64,000 nt of DNA from Spirosoma endbachense (GCF_010233585.1 NZ_CP045997.1:5682065-5746064), one strand, 5' to 3'; positions 35,656 through 45,738 are shown, counted from the stretch's first letter. A program made the numbers and translations. The notes: generated by a model not told the origin, from the sequence alone.

Positions 35656-36420
35656 TTATAAAAACATACCGCCCGAAGCCTCAATCCGTTGGGCGTTTAC
35701 CCAGCGGGCATCGGTCGAACATAGGAATGTCACAACACCGCCTATATCGTCGGGGAGACCCATACGCCCCAGGGCCGTTTGTGAAGAGATAAATGCACCC
35801 AGTTCGGGGTGGGCTTCCCGTGCTGCTTTGGTGAAGTCCGTTTCGATGATGCCCGGTGCTACCAGATTTGCCCTTATACCACGGGAACCCAGTTCTTTTG
35901 CCAGGTATTTGGTAAAGATTTCAACGGCTCCTTTCATTGAGGCATAGGCCGCATAGCCCGGTGTCGTGAAGCGGGTCAGACCGGTCGATACGTTCACAAT
36001 ACCACCTTTATCGGCCAGAATGGGGAGGGATTTTTGGGTTAGAAAATAAACTCCTTTGAGGTGAATGTTGAACAGGTTATCGAAGTCTTCTTCGGTTGTC
36101 TGTGCAAAAGGAGAAGCCGCATCAATACCGGCATTGTTAATCAGAAAGTCGAAAGTTGATCGGCCCCATTTTTCGTTTAGCGTAGCGGATACCTGTTCCA
36201 GAAATGAATTGAAGGTGCTAACCAGACCCGTATCCAGGCGGAGTGCAGTGGCTTTCCGGCCTTTCTGTTCGATTTCCTGAACAACGGCCTCGGCCTCATC
36301 CTGTTTGGAGCGATACGTTAAAATAATATCTATACCGTCGGTAGCTAAGCGTAAGGCGATGTTTTTACCCAGACCACGGCTACCACCGGTTACTACTGCA
36401 ATTTTGTTTTCAGTTGCCAT
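35656..36420 (-). CDS. Short-chain dehydrogenase/reductase (SDR)
   Basis: 254 residues from the ATG at 36420. Cofactor loop VVTGGSRGLGKNIALRL (TGxxxGxG), NNAG at about 90, catalytic Ser (VNVSTGLTRF) and YAAYASMKGAVE (YxxxK) at about 155-160. It is a cytoplasmic NAD(P)-dependent oxidoreductase of 3-ketoacyl-reductase type. The AraC regulator sits 70 bases upstream on the same strand and probably controls or is cotranscribed with it. Confidence 0.93.
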   Translation of the reverse strand: MATENKIAVVTGGSRGLGKNIALRLATDGIDIILTYRSKQDEAEAVVQEIEQKGRKATALRLDTGLVSTFNSFLEQVSATLNEKWGRSTFDFLINNAGIDAASPFAQTTEEDFDNLFNIHLKGVYFLTQKSLPILADKGGIVNVSTGLTRFTTPGYAAYASMKGAVEIFTKYLAKELGSRGIRANLVAPGIIETDFTKAAREAHPELGAFISSQTALGRMGLPDDIGGVVTFLCSTDARWVNAQRIEASGGMFL

Positions 36421-36490
36421 CTTGTTTGTTGTTGATTGACGGCACAAAGTTGCAGGACGCGGGTTGGCACTTTATGGTGACTCTTTCAGA

Positions 36491-36907
36491 TTAAATGGTG
36501 ATAGCTTCAGTTTTTTCCCATGCTTCCTGCAAAATGGCTTCCCGATACTGCCTGGGAGTAACACCCTGAAAGCGTTTGAAAAACTTGGTGAAGTTAGATG
36601 GGTCGAAAGTCAGTGTCATGGCAATATCGGCAATAGTGCGCCGATTGTCGCGGAGCATAGTTCTGGCAATGGCCATTATCTTATTCTCGAAGAAGTAGCA
36701 GGGCGATTTGCCAGTTGTTAGTTTAATGGTATTGCTGAGGTGAGTTGGGTGAATGTGCAACTCATCGGCAATATCCCGAATCTCGTACATGTCGGTAACG
36801 CGCCCTTCCAGGAGGTCAGCCAAATGACGATCTATAATGGCCATGAAGTCAGCGGTTATTTCATGCTGCCGGGCAGCAATTTTATGGGGCAGTTTGTAGG
36901 TGGTCAT
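36491..36907 (-). CDS. AraC-family regulator, HTH-only form
   Basis: 138 residues. The C-terminal 100 residues are an AraC HTH_18 pair (IRDIADELHIHPTHLSNTIKLTTGKSPCYFFENKIMAIARTMLRDNRRTIADIAMTLTFDPSNFTKFFKRFQGVTPRQYRE). No ligand-binding domain is present, only a short helical N-terminus. It lies directly upstream of the SDR gene, a common pair. Confidence 0.9.
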   Translation of the reverse strand: MTTYKLPHKIAARQHEITADFMAIIDRHLADLLEGRVTDMYEIRDIADELHIHPTHLSNTIKLTTGKSPCYFFENKIMAIARTMLRDNRRTIADIAMTLTFDPSNFTKFFKRFQGVTPRQYREAILQEAWEKTEAITI

Positions 36908-37050
36908 GACATTTGGAATCGGGAATGCTTACCGATTAAACTAACCATTTTTCGGTGTTTTTTGATCGACATGAAAAATGTTAGTTGGTAATTGTGTCTG
37001 GAGAGATATTGAAACCTGCCAAACAGCATGGTAAAACACGAGCCTCATCC

Positions 37051-37058
37051 TACCTTTG
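37051..37058 (+). promoter_or_regulatory. Predicted -7 box for fumC
   Basis: TACCTTTG matches TAnnTTTG and lies 54 bases before the fumC ATG at 37113. A -33 TTG was not identified. Confidence 0.45.
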
Positions 37059-37112
37059 CCGACGAATTTTGAGACAGTCTCTTGTCTAACTTCTTATATC
37101 TATAGTCTATAC

Positions 37113-38513
37113 ATGGAATATCGCATCGAGAAAGACACGATGGGCCAGGTTCAGGTTCCGGCCAACGTCTATTGGGGCGCGCAAACCCAGCGTTCCATCG
37201 AGAACTTTAAAATTGCCCAGGATATCAATAAAATGCCGCGCGAGATTATCCGGGCATTTGCGTACCTCAAAAAAGCGGCTGCATTGACCAACCTCGATGC
37301 GGGAGTACTGTCGCAGGAAAAAAGCGATCTTATTGGTCAGGCATGTGATGAAATTCTGGCGGGGAAACTCGACGATCAGTTTCCGCTGGTGGTTTGGCAA
37401 ACGGGCTCAGGCACTCAGTCGAACATGAATGTCAATGAGGTTGTGGCGTATCGGGGGCATGTATTGCACGGCGGCCAGCTCATTGACGAAAAGAAATTTC
37501 TGCATCCAAACGATGATGTGAACAAGTCGCAGTCGTCGAACGATACGTTTCCGACGGCGATGCACATTGCTGCCTACAAAATTCTGCTTGACGTTACGAT
37601 TCCCGGCATCACAAAACTACGCGACACGCTGGCTGCCAAGTCGAAGCAGTTTATGCATATCGTCAAAATTGGGCGAACGCACTTCATGGATGCCACGCCC
37701 CTGACGGTTGGTCAGGAGTTTTCTGGCTATGTATCGCAACTTGATCACGGTTTGCGGGCTATCAATAATTCGCTGGCTCACCTGAGCGAACTGGCACTTG
37801 GCGGAACGGCCGTTGGGACGGGTATCAACACGCCCCCAAATTACTCAGAAAGCGTCGCGAAGCACATTGCCAATGTAACGGGTCTGCCGTTCATTACTGC
37901 CGAAAACAAGTTCGAGGCACTGGCGGCTCACGATGCAATTGTTGAATCGCACGGGGCACTGAAAACCGTTGCGGCTAGCCTGATGAAAATCGGCAATGAC
38001 ATTCGGATGCTGTCGAGCGGACCGCGTGCTGGTATTGGGGAGTTGCATATTCCCGATAACGAGCCCGGTTCATCGATTATGCCGGGTAAAGTGAACCCAA
38101 CCCAGTGCGAAGCCATGACCATGGTAGCTGCGCAGGTCATGGGCAACGACGTTGCGATCAACTTTGGTGGTGCTATGGGGCATTTTGAACTGAACGTCTT
38201 CAAGCCGGTCATGATTTATAACTTTCTGCATTCTGCGCGGCTCATTGGCGATGTGTGCGTATCGTTCAATGACAAGTGTGCCGAAGGAATCGAACCGATC
38301 GAAGCCAACATCAAAAAACACGTTGATTCATCGCTGATGCTGGTGACGGCCCTGAATACAAAAATTGGCTATTACAAAGCCGCCGAAATCGCACAGACGG
38401 CTCACCGCGAAGGATCAACCCTGAAAGAAACGGCCCTGAAGCTCGGTTATTTAACCGAAGAGGAGTTTAACGAATGGGTGAAGCCTGAGGATATGGTAGG
38501 CGAGATAAAGTAA
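37113..38513 (+). CDS. fumC: Class II fumarate hydratase
   Basis: 466 residues from the ATG at 37113 (the frame opens earlier, but [26 protein letters not shown] is the family N-terminus). The signature [11 protein letters not shown] is present, with [14 protein letters not shown] and [11 protein letters not shown] forming the other active-site segments. It hydrates fumarate to malate in the TCA cycle. A promoter-like box lies upstream and a hairpin follows the stop. Confidence 0.97.
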   Translation: MEYRIEKDTMGQVQVPANVYWGAQTQRSIENFKIAQDINKMPREIIRAFAYLKKAAALTNLDAGVLSQEKSDLIGQACDEILAGKLDDQFPLVVWQTGSGTQSNMNVNEVVAYRGHVLHGGQLIDEKKFLHPNDDVNKSQSSNDTFPTAMHIAAYKILLDVTIPGITKLRDTLAAKSKQFMHIVKIGRTHFMDATPLTVGQEFSGYVSQLDHGLRAINNSLAHLSELALGGTAVGTGINTPPNYSESVAKHIANVTGLPFITAENKFEALAAHDAIVESHGALKTVAASLMKIGNDIRMLSSGPRAGIGELHIPDNEPGSSIMPGKVNPTQCEAMTMVAAQVMGNDVAINFGGAMGHFELNVFKPVMIYNFLHSARLIGDVCVSFNDKCAEGIEPIEANIKKHVDSSLMLVTALNTKIGYYKAAEIAQTAHREGSTLKETALKLGYLTEEEFNEWVKPEDMVGEIK

Positions 38514-38534
38514 GTTTTTTGACAAATGGTTAGT

Positions 38535-38579
38535 ACCGTAACCCCGTCAGGATCGTTCCGATTTTAACTGGGTTACGGT
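38535..38579 (+). terminator. Hairpin after fumC
   Basis: Perfect ACCGTAACCC / GGGTTACGGT arms (38535-38544, 38570-38579) with a 25-base loop. No T run follows, so it is a weak terminator candidate or a 3' stability element. Confidence 0.5.
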
Positions 38580-38589
38580 CATTCAATGC

Positions 38590-39249
38590 ATGATCCGTTT
38601 CTTTACGCTATTATTTTGCTTTTTATTCACGACCGCCCTAGCTCAGGAAAAGGACTGTGTAAATGATTTTTATGCGAGGAAGAAAATAATTGAATTAATG
38701 CTAAAGAGCTACCGAAGGGTATATGACTTCCATAAAGAAGAGAATATCGCCAGTATTGGCTCAGGTAGCGGTAATCGGGAAGTAATCTATTCAATGATGG
38801 CTGATAGTCTTACGTTCTATGTGCAGGACATCAATCCAATTTGCCTTGAGCCAGACATATTATCGGCAACAATCCGGCGATTATATGCCGTCATGAACCG
38901 TAGTTGCACCGCGAAATTTATCTCCATTCGAGGAAAAGCGAAGGAGACGCGACTTCCTGATAAAGTCTTTGACAAAGTTATTGTTGAAAACAGTCTACAC
39001 GAATTTGAATCTCCTGTCGATATGCTGAAAAGTATTCGAGGTAACTTAAAGAGAGACGGCTATTTGTTTATTTCTGAGTTGATTGCCAAACGGCCTGGTA
39101 AAAAACATATAGACTGTCGAAAACCATTATTTACGGAGCAATCTTTAGTCAAGTTATTGGATGAGAGTGGCTTTCGGCTAAAGGCAACAGAAACAGTTCA
39201 TCCATTCGATGATTACGATAAAGTATACAAGTTTGAAATAAAAGAATAA
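38590..39249 (+). CDS. Exported class I SAM-dependent methyltransferase
   Basis: 219 residues. A clear signal peptide (hydrophobic 4-17, cleavage near ALAQ) precedes a complete Rossmann methyltransferase: motif I NIASIGSGSGNREVIYSMM near 53-71, YVQDINPICLE (acidic end of strand 2), strand-4 segment KVFDKVIVENSLHEFES and strand-5 DGYLFISEL. A methyltransferase outside the cytoplasm has no obvious SAM supply, which makes the signal peptide odd. The substrate is unknown. It follows fumC by 76 bases and may be separate from it. Confidence 0.82.
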   Translation: MIRFFTLLFCFLFTTALAQEKDCVNDFYARKKIIELMLKSYRRVYDFHKEENIASIGSGSGNREVIYSMMADSLTFYVQDINPICLEPDILSATIRRLYAVMNRSCTAKFISIRGKAKETRLPDKVFDKVIVENSLHEFESPVDMLKSIRGNLKRDGYLFISELIAKRPGKKHIDCRKPLFTEQSLVKLLDESGFRLKATETVHPFDDYDKVYKFEIKE

Positions 39250-39369
39250 TATTAATCAGATAGTGCTTTCCCGGATAAGGTAAGTTTGTCACAGGATGAT
39301 TTGGTTCAAAAGACTGGATAGTTGGAAATAGAGGTATTGTATTCACAGGCAGATTCCTGACAACCAAAA

Positions 39370-39407
39370 AACAAAAAATATCCCCAGCGTATGACTACAG
39401 CTGGGGA
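39370..39407 (-). terminator. Terminator of the ECF sigma factor gene
   Basis: TCCCCAGC / GCTGGGGA stem (39381-39388, 39400-39407). On the minus strand it is followed by a T-rich run (the plus strand has A runs at 39366-39378), so it ends the transcript of the sigma factor gene that ends at 39487. Confidence 0.7.
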
Positions 39408-39486
39408 TTCATTGTCCGGTGGGTAATAATACTAGATCAGGCAAGCGTATTAGGCACTCTTACTGATAATTGATATTCCTCCGTTT

Positions 39487-40074
39487 TTAGAAATCTACGG
39501 GTTTCTGAAATTGCTTTTCCTGATCTGAAATTGCAGTTATGCACAGAGCACGGAGTTTATCCCGGCTTCGTTTCAAGCGCATTTTGATGGAACTCTCCGA
39601 GAGATTATAGTACTCGCTGATCGTTTTGACCGATACCCCCTGCTCGTACTTGAGCCGTAACATGGCCACCTCATCCTCGGGCAGGCTAGTGAGAAACAGA
39701 CTCAATGCCCGCCATTGGCTAACCACAGTTTCTAAAGGTGAGGAGTCTTGCTCGGCGACATCCTTCATAACCGCATCCGACAAAGGCTCGGTGCGTTTAC
39801 TGGCGCGAATGTGGTCGATGCAGTAATTATGGGAAATGGCATAGAGCCAGGTAGAAAAGGCAGACCGATTTTGAAACGTCTTGAGCTTGATAAAGACTTT
39901 AATGAAGATATCCTGGGTAAAATCTTTGGCCATTTCGGTGTCGTTGGTCATCGTCAGGCACTTATGATAGACTCGATTGACATAGTGATGGTAGATGTTG
40001 TCAAAGCTGTCGATAGCCTCTGAGTTTTGAAAGGAAGTTACGGTTTGTTCGTCTGATGTATGATACTTTGTCAT
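39487..40074 (-). CDS. ECF-type RNA polymerase sigma factor
   Basis: About 195 residues from the ATG at 40074. Sigma region 2 is at about 25-90 (YHHYVNRVYHKCLTMTNDTEMAKDFTQDIFIKVFIKLKTFQNRSAFSTWLYAISHNYCIDHIR) and region 4 at about 125-175 (LPEDEVAMLRLKYEQGVSVKTISEYYNLSESSIKMRLKRSRDKL). It directs RNA polymerase to a specific promoter set. No FecR-like anti-sigma gene or SusC with a matching extension is adjacent, so its signal is unknown. Confidence 0.92.
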   Translation of the reverse strand: MTKYHTSDEQTVTSFQNSEAIDSFDNIYHHYVNRVYHKCLTMTNDTEMAKDFTQDIFIKVFIKLKTFQNRSAFSTWLYAISHNYCIDHIRASKRTEPLSDAVMKDVAEQDSSPLETVVSQWRALSLFLTSLPEDEVAMLRLKYEQGVSVKTISEYYNLSESSIKMRLKRSRDKLRALCITAISDQEKQFQKPVDF

Positions 40075-40469
40075 GGTGAGTAGGGTAAAGCAAAAAGAAT
40101 GAAGTAAATGAAACAAATGCCTATACGTTATGGAGGAGCCTGGTTAATTTATTCCAAACTAATCCCTCATAACACACATAGATGGTTCTGAAAACGCCAG
40201 TGATACTAGACCCATTGGCGACCAATATCTGATACTTGCTGGTATTAAGTAAACTATAGGCGGGTAATTTCCGTAGGCGTTATTCTGACATTGCATTAGT
40301 AAAACGCGCTGGTTTATAAGTAAAACGCGAGTGACAAAGGTCTATAGGGCTAGGTATAAATACTGGTATTTTTATATCAAATACTGGTACTCACGTACCA
40401 ATAGAATAAAATTTATGCTAAAAATTGGACTATAAGTATATTGATAATTATAATATGTATAATATTCGC
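40075..40469. other. AT-rich intergenic region with short direct repeats
   Basis: 395 bases between the sigma factor start and the broken HTCS gene. It holds two copies of AAGTAAAACGCG (near 40300 and 40319) and two of AATACTGGTA (near 40368 and 40381), which could be regulator sites. No gene or strong hairpin was seen. Confidence 0.4.
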
Positions 40470-40838
40470 CTAGTTTTTATTAGAAAAAGCGGACGGGGTC
40501 ATTTGATAAACTTTGCGGAAAGTACGGGTAAAATAGGAAGGGTCTTCGAAGCCGACAAGATAGGCAGTCTCAGAAACAGTATGTCCCTGGCGCAATAATT
40601 GGGCAGCCCGTTTCAGGCGATAATTACGAATAAATTCTCCCGTTGAAGTGCCAGCCAGTGCTTTTAACTTCCGGTGTAAATTCATCCGGCTCAGGCCGCT
40701 TTCTGAAACAAGTTCATCGGCTCCAAAGCCCGCGTTGTCGAGATGTTTCTCAACTAATTCAGCAAGCTTCTCCAATAATGGATCAGTAGGAGCAGGGGGT
40801 TTAGGAAGAGGATCCGGATTGGTAGCGCTGGCAAGCAC
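40470..40838 (-). pseudogene. Detached AraC output domain of a broken HTCS regulator
   Basis: 122 residues starting at a GTG. It is in the same reading frame as the kinase part upstream and separated from it by a TGA at 40854-40856 and five codons, so it is the C-terminal DNA-binding domain of one gene cut by an in-frame stop. The domain is a good AraC HTH_18 (FIRNYRLKRAAQLLRQGHTVSETAYLVGFEDPSYFTRTFRKVYQMTPSAF). It could still be made only if reinitiation occurs at the GTG. A genuine single-base change (CGA to TGA) or a sequencing error would explain it equally. Confidence 0.8.
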
Positions 40839-40853
40839 CCAGTCACGTAATTG

Positions 40854-43780
40854 TCAGCGTTGTTCTAGTACGTTTCGGACGCGTAACCGAAGCTCCTGAA
40901 CATGAAACGGCTTTCCAATATAATCATCGGCTCCCAGCGACAAACCTTCAATCCGGCTTTCAACTGACGCTTTGGCGGTTAACAGAATAAGGGGAATGTG
41001 GCTGGTTCGCAGATCTTCTTTTACGTTTTTACAAAGCGTATACCCATCCATAATCGGCATCAGCACATCGCTGATCACCAAATCTGGAATAAGCTTAGTG
41101 GCTTGTTCCAAACCCTCAGCCCCGTTAGAAGCACGATGAATTTGATAATGGGAGGGAAGACTATCGGCAATAAAATTGCTCAGTTCCAGATTATCTTCTA
41201 CAATCAATACAATCGGAGCATCGTCAGACCGTTGTTCTTCGTCGGATTCATTAGCTTCTGATTCGACAGCCGTTGGTAGAGAATGGGCTATCTCAGAAGT
41301 AGTTGTAGGACGATAAGGCAAATCGACCCTAAAGGTCGTGCCACTATTTACTTTACTGAAAACCTGAATGGTTCCTGATTGTACTTCAACTAACTCTTTA
41401 ACAAGTGCCAGCCCAATACCAGTACCTTCCTGTTGGCGAGTGCTGGAATTGTCAACCTGATAGAATCGGTCGAAGATTCGTGGAAGCTGGTCTGCTGGAA
41501 TGCCAACACCAGTATCAGATACGGTTATTTGAACCCATGAGTTATGGGTAGTTTTAGGATTTCTCTTTTCAGTTGAATCCAGGTGCTGAACAGGCATTAA
41601 ATCGACGGTTACCTTACCGCCTACTGGTGTGAATTTTAACGCATTTGCCACCAGATTAGATACAATGCGTTCCAGTTTGTCGGAGTCAAACCAATAGGCC
41701 GGATGTAAATTTTGAGCCTGTAAATCTAGCTGAATGTCCTTTGTATTGGATTGGTATTCAAACGTTTGTATTAATTGAGTTATAAAAGCTACCAGATCAC
41801 CCTGACTTTCGTTTACCTGCAATGCATGAGCTTCTGCTTTAGAAAGTTCCATTAACTGGTTAATCAGGCCTAATAGCTGAGTTGCATTTTGATAAATTAA
41901 ATCAAGCTGATGCCGATCGTCAATATGGCGCAGCCGCTGTTTTAATTTTTCAGCTGGTGCCAGAATTAAGGTTAATGGTGTTCGGAACTCATGGGTGATA
42001 TTGGTAAAGAAACGGGCTTTTATGGCGTCGATTGCCTTGAACTGAATAGCCTCCTGCCGAGTAATATAAGAACGAACCAGCCCATAAATCACGCCTGCCA
42101 GAGCACCAATATAAAGCAGAATGGCCCACCAGGTTGCCCACCAGGGCGGGCGAATAACTAGGGTCAATTCACGAATGTGTTTACTCCATATGCCCGACGT
42201 ATTGGATGCATTAAGCCTGAGTACATAATTTCCCCATCGTAAATCAGTATACTCCGCTACAGGACGACTGGTTTCAATCCATTTCTCATTCAGTCCAATT
42301 AGCTGATAGCGGTAGCGAATTTTGGGCTGATTATTATATTGTAAGGCAGCAAAATGAACCGCTAAGAAGTTCTGATTATAGGGTAGATCCAGGTGATCGA
42401 TCGCCTGTACGGGTAATGAATCGGGTAGTTGCTCGGGAGTAAGTGGCTGATTGTTAACTTGAATATCCGTGAGTTGTATGGGTGGCTGATAGTCATCATC
42501 GCGTAATTTGTTTGGATAAAAAGACGTAAGCCCACCTATACCGCCCAGAATAATTCGATCGTCGGGGAGGTGTAGGTAATGAAACCGATTAAATTCATCT
42601 TCCAGAATGCCATCTTCGTGTGTATAAGTGCGTGTCTTGAACGTACGTCGATCCATTCGGCATAAGCCCTGATTGGTTGCAATCCAGAGAAAGCCCCGTT
42701 GATCAGTAATAGCGGTATAAATTACATTGTTGGGCAAACCGTCCTGTGTAGTAAATCGGCGGCAGGTACCCGTTCGTTTATCAAACCGACATAGGCCATT
42801 GCCAAAAGTTCCGATCCATAAAATTGCCTTGTCGAATGGATCGGCAAACAAACAAAAGAGTTGGTTACTACTTATTGATCTCAGATCGGTTGGCAGGTGT
42901 TTATATTGTTTGATTTGCCCGCTTGTGCGATCGATGCTGTAAAGTCCATGCGTATTGGTTGCTACCCAAATTGCCTTTTCATCAACCACAATTTGCAGCA
43001 TCTCTCCTTCAATGCCATTTGTTAGCGTGCTGGATTTGGGTTGATTGATACGCGTACTTCCAGATCGAATCGGGTGTCGAAATGGGTGCCATTGGCCTCC
43101 TTCATACCATAGTGCTAACGAATCAGTCAGTATCCATATGCGTCCTGTAGGGTCAGTGGCTATAGACGTGACCGGGACAGTCCAGTCATGCCGCAAGGCC
43201 GGTGGAACTGGAAACGGAAACGGAACGGTTGTGAGCTTCTTCGTCTGGAAATCAATCTGATAAAACTGGCTATTATCTATGTTGAACCACATTTTTCCTG
43301 TCTTATCGAATGTGTACCGAAACTTATAGGGGACCACATCTTTAGGTAAGGGCGGTAATTGATCAGCTGGCAACTCCAAATTCTGAACCAAAAGATCCTG
43401 ATAAAAGCCATTTTGATAGGGCATTGCCCTGAACAGGTTGGTTTTAAGGTTGTATTTAAGGACACCTTCTTTATTTGTTCCACCCCATAGCACATCAGAG
43501 CGATCGATTAGCAACCCTCGGAAAGCATTCTGATTGTCTAACCTCGTAATTAAATCAATTCCCTTTTTGTCGTTGAAACGATAGAGCAAATGATAAATAT
43601 TAAAGTATTCATTGCCCTGACTATCAGAAACAATGCGAGTATGGTGCCAAACTGAAGAAACATTAGTGTGAGCAGGTAACGCAATCGACCTAACCTGGCT
43701 CGTTTGAGGATTGACTATCATCACCGAGCGGCTTGACAATACGAACAAGTCATTAGTAGCGCGTAGAAATATACCTATAT
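40854..43780 (-). pseudogene. Truncated HTCS hybrid two-component regulator (kinase part)
   Basis: The frame runs 989 residues but the first ~16 lie inside IS sequence, so the true start is lost at about 43780. What remains is: part of the periplasmic Reg_prop propeller and Y_Y_Y domain (to about 555), a membrane helix (WWATWWAILLYIGALAGVIYGLV), HisKA (FFTNITHEFRTPLTLILAPAEKL, phospho-His near 612), HATPase (NALKFTPVGG, GTGIGLALVKEL) and a receiver domain (DLVISDVLMPIMDGYTLC). No signal peptide remains; full HTCS proteins have about 200 more N-terminal residues. The AraC output domain lies beyond an in-frame stop. The gene is therefore broken at both ends; HTCS proteins sense glycan fragments and switch on SusCD loci. 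Confidence 0.85.
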
Positions 43781-44060
43781 AGTACTCCCCCAAATTAGGA
43801 CCACTAGCTAAGTTGAAAAACAAGCTGTAAATAGTGGTTCAAAATGAAAGCAAAACGCAAGCAGCACTCGCCTGCCTTTAAAGCCAAAGTGGCTCTGGAA
43901 GCGGTTGAGAAGTTGAAAGAAAGCCGTAGTTTTAGCCGTGCTGGGAACAGGGGTCATGAATTTGTCGTCTAGTTAACCACAAAGGTAAGACTACTGGCTC
44001 CCAGCCAGTTTTATAAGAAAGCCCTGTATAAGCAAGTGAGTCGCCGTTTAAAATATTGTA
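43781..44060 (+). mobile_element. Remnant of an IS3-family-like insertion sequence (orfA fragments)
   Basis: The left edge AGTACTCCCCCAAATTAGGA is of the type seen at IS3-family ends and marks where the HTCS gene stops. An ATG at 43844 begins MKAKRKQHSPAFKAKVALEA, the start of IS3-type orfA, and runs 43 codons before it degrades to a TAG. A further open piece at about 43995-44070 (ALYKQVSRRLKY) resembles the orfA C-terminus. No orfB, DDE domain or right inverted repeat was found, so the element is a dead remnant. Its right end cannot be fixed. Confidence 0.65.
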
Positions 44061-44148
44061 CACCATGACTGTAAGGTTTTTTGCATTTCACAAAGCCGGA
44101 GTGGTACGCAGTTGGGAGGGTTTAACATGAACGCCTATTTAGTCATGA

Positions 44149-44208
44149 AGCCATAATGAAAAAGATTTTGTAAATGGCCGATTTACGAAGTCTTTTTTCA
44201 TTATGGCT
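44149..44208. repeat. Compound hairpin near the IS remnant
   Basis: Arms AGCCATAATGAAAAAGA (44149-44165) and TCTTTTTTCATTATGGCT (44191-44208, one extra base) enclose a second stem GTAAAT / ATTTAC. It may be a small non-autonomous element or a terminator; it is not similar to the REP family. Confidence 0.6.
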
Positions 44209-44388
44209 AACTCCGTCGACTCCTCAGAACAAGCTCTGTTGCTGGCGAAGTTAGCCAAAAACTGGCCGACTGCATTCCCCTCCCAATGGCATCGCAACTC
44301 GTAAATATACGTATGTTTTTAGACGAAATCAATATCGTTTTGATCGATACAAATGGTACAATAACACCAGCCTGGCTTCAATATTGGA
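44209..44388. other. Gap with a possible gene remnant
   Basis: On the plus strand a frame open from about 44211 to a TAA at 44438-44440 contains PLPMASQLVNIRMFLDEINI and later TITPAWLQYW, which reads like real protein, perhaps a phage or transposon structural fragment. It overlaps the DUF4180 gene in antisense at its 3' end, so only the part before 44389 could be real. No start site or full domain was recognised. Confidence 0.3.
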
Positions 44389-44751
44389 TTAGTTCGCCGA
44401 AAGTCTGTTTAACGCTTCTGCTGTTGAATTTACAAAGTTAATTTGCCGGGCTCTATTACTTTCAATAATAAAGTCTTTGATACTTTTACCCGGATATTTA
44501 GCGAAATCACCAACTATAGCCAATCGGACCCGATAAGTCGAAAACTTTTGAAGTATTTCGCCGGCTATTCCTGATTTTAAATCAAAAAAATCTGGGGTAA
44601 TATTTTTCTCATGAATGATTATTCTGTCAAAATCCTGGTAATATAAATTGCCTAATAAGTCTAAGCCATCTTCAGTAGTTTTAATCACAATAACATCTGA
44701 AACTACTTCAGCAATTTTTATGTCATTTATTGTATGTGTTTCAATTTGCAT
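44389..44751 (-). CDS. DUF4180 domain-containing protein
   Basis: 120 residues, soluble. It matches DUF4180 along its length: EDGLDLLGNLYYQDFDRIIIHEKNITPDFFDLKSGIAGEILQKFSTYRVRLAIVGDF and FIIESNRARQINFVNS. The fold is STAS-like and the function is unknown. It is the last of four minus-strand genes starting with the WYL regulator, 100 bases after the YdeI-like gene. Confidence 0.88.
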   Translation of the reverse strand: MQIETHTINDIKIAEVVSDVIVIKTTEDGLDLLGNLYYQDFDRIIIHEKNITPDFFDLKSGIAGEILQKFSTYRVRLAIVGDFAKYPGKSIKDFIIESNRARQINFVNSTAEALNRLSAN

Positions 44752-44851
44752 GCCGTTAATTACTTCAATTGGTTGTTAGTTTGCTTCGTATGGAACACAA
44801 TGATTAAGGGCTTTGCCTATTCAGCAAAGCCCAGGATAGACAGATAAATTT

Positions 44852-45232
44852 TTAGTCTGCGAGAATTGGCTCCCACCGTCCATTATTCTTGGCAATATCG
44901 ATCATCTTTTGTCCGGATTCTGTCATTAATCCTTCCTGTATCATTCTGTCTACTCGTTCTCTGTTCGATTTACTCCAGTTACTTCTAGGTTTACGGGGTG
45001 AAAAGCGTTGATATCGACTTTCTGTATCCCGTTTATTCGTCAATGAATCGATCCAGCCAAAACATAAGGCTTCCTCCACAGCTTCGCTGTAGTTAACGCT
45101 TTTTGTTTTACTGTCCTTATTATACAGAATTAAACAAATTTCGGTTTTCGATTGGCCATTCTTTTCCAGCCACTGTCGCCATTGTTCTCTTGTTTCTACG
45201 TAGACCGTTTCAATACCTTTATTCGTTTCCAT
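44852..45232 (-). CDS. YdeI/OmpD-associated family protein
   Basis: 126 residues. The N-terminus ETREQWRQWLEKNGQSKTEICLILYNKDSKTKSVNYSEAVEEALCFGWIDS and the RYQRFSPRKPRSNWSKSNRERVDRMIQEG segment are the hallmark of the YdeI group of DUF1905/bacteriocin-protection proteins. The role is unclear. It starts 14 bases after the VOC gene and is probably in the same operon. Confidence 0.88.
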   Translation of the reverse strand: METNKGIETVYVETREQWRQWLEKNGQSKTEICLILYNKDSKTKSVNYSEAVEEALCFGWIDSLTNKRDTESRYQRFSPRKPRSNWSKSNRERVDRMIQEGLMTESGQKMIDIAKNNGRWEPILAD

Positions 45233-45246
45233 TATAAACCGATTGT

Positions 45247-45684
45247 TTACTTTTTGTTGGTGGAAGATAAAATATCAAGGTAATGGCGATTGTACATTAT
45301 GCCTAAAATATTGCCAAACGGGTCAACGACTGACGCCGTAATAAAGCCTATACCGCGCTCCGTGATTGGCTCATGCGCTGTAGTTCCCAAGGCTAAAAGC
45401 CGATCCAGTGCTTTTTGAATATCATCGACATGCCAGTACAAGATGGCACCGCCGGGGCCATCCCCGGACGGTTTAGGCATGTATTTTTTATCGATAATGC
45501 CCACCTCATGCTGGTAGTCGCCAACGCGGAACTCGACATAAGCTGGATTTTCCTCGTCGGGACGCTGGAAATAGGGGTCAATGCCAAAAAGTTCAGTATA
45601 CCACTTACGGGCTTCTTTCATGTCATCTACCCAGTAACTGACGTTGGCCATTCCGCGAAACATTGCTTTTGGTTCCGTTTCCAT
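45247..45684 (-). CDS. VOC-family (glyoxalase/bleomycin-resistance-like) protein
   Basis: About 145 residues from the ATG at 45684; an ATG at 45696 is close to a predicted -7 box and is less likely. Two paired beta-alpha-beta modules: MFRGMANVSYWVDDMKEARKWYTELFGIDPYFQRPDEENPAYVEFRVG and YWHVDDIQKALDRLLALGTTAHEPITERGIGFITASVVDPFGNILGIMYN. Metal ligands are not complete, so it may be a binding rather than a catalytic protein. It follows the WYL regulator by 54 bases. Confidence 0.88.
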   Translation of the reverse strand: METEPKAMFRGMANVSYWVDDMKEARKWYTELFGIDPYFQRPDEENPAYVEFRVGDYQHEVGIIDKKYMPKPSGDGPGGAILYWHVDDIQKALDRLLALGTTAHEPITERGIGFITASVVDPFGNILGIMYNRHYLDILSSTNKK

Positions 45685-45706
45685 CTTTTTAAGCATTTTG
45701 TTTCAA

Positions 45707-45714
45707 CAAAGTTA
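45707..45714 (-). promoter_or_regulatory. Possible internal -7 box before the VOC gene
   Basis: TAACTTTG on the minus strand fits TAnnTTTG and lies 22 bases before the chosen VOC start. No -33 element was found, so this may be chance. Confidence 0.3.
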
Positions 45715-45738
45715 AATCGGCGGTGTGACAGCCCTATG

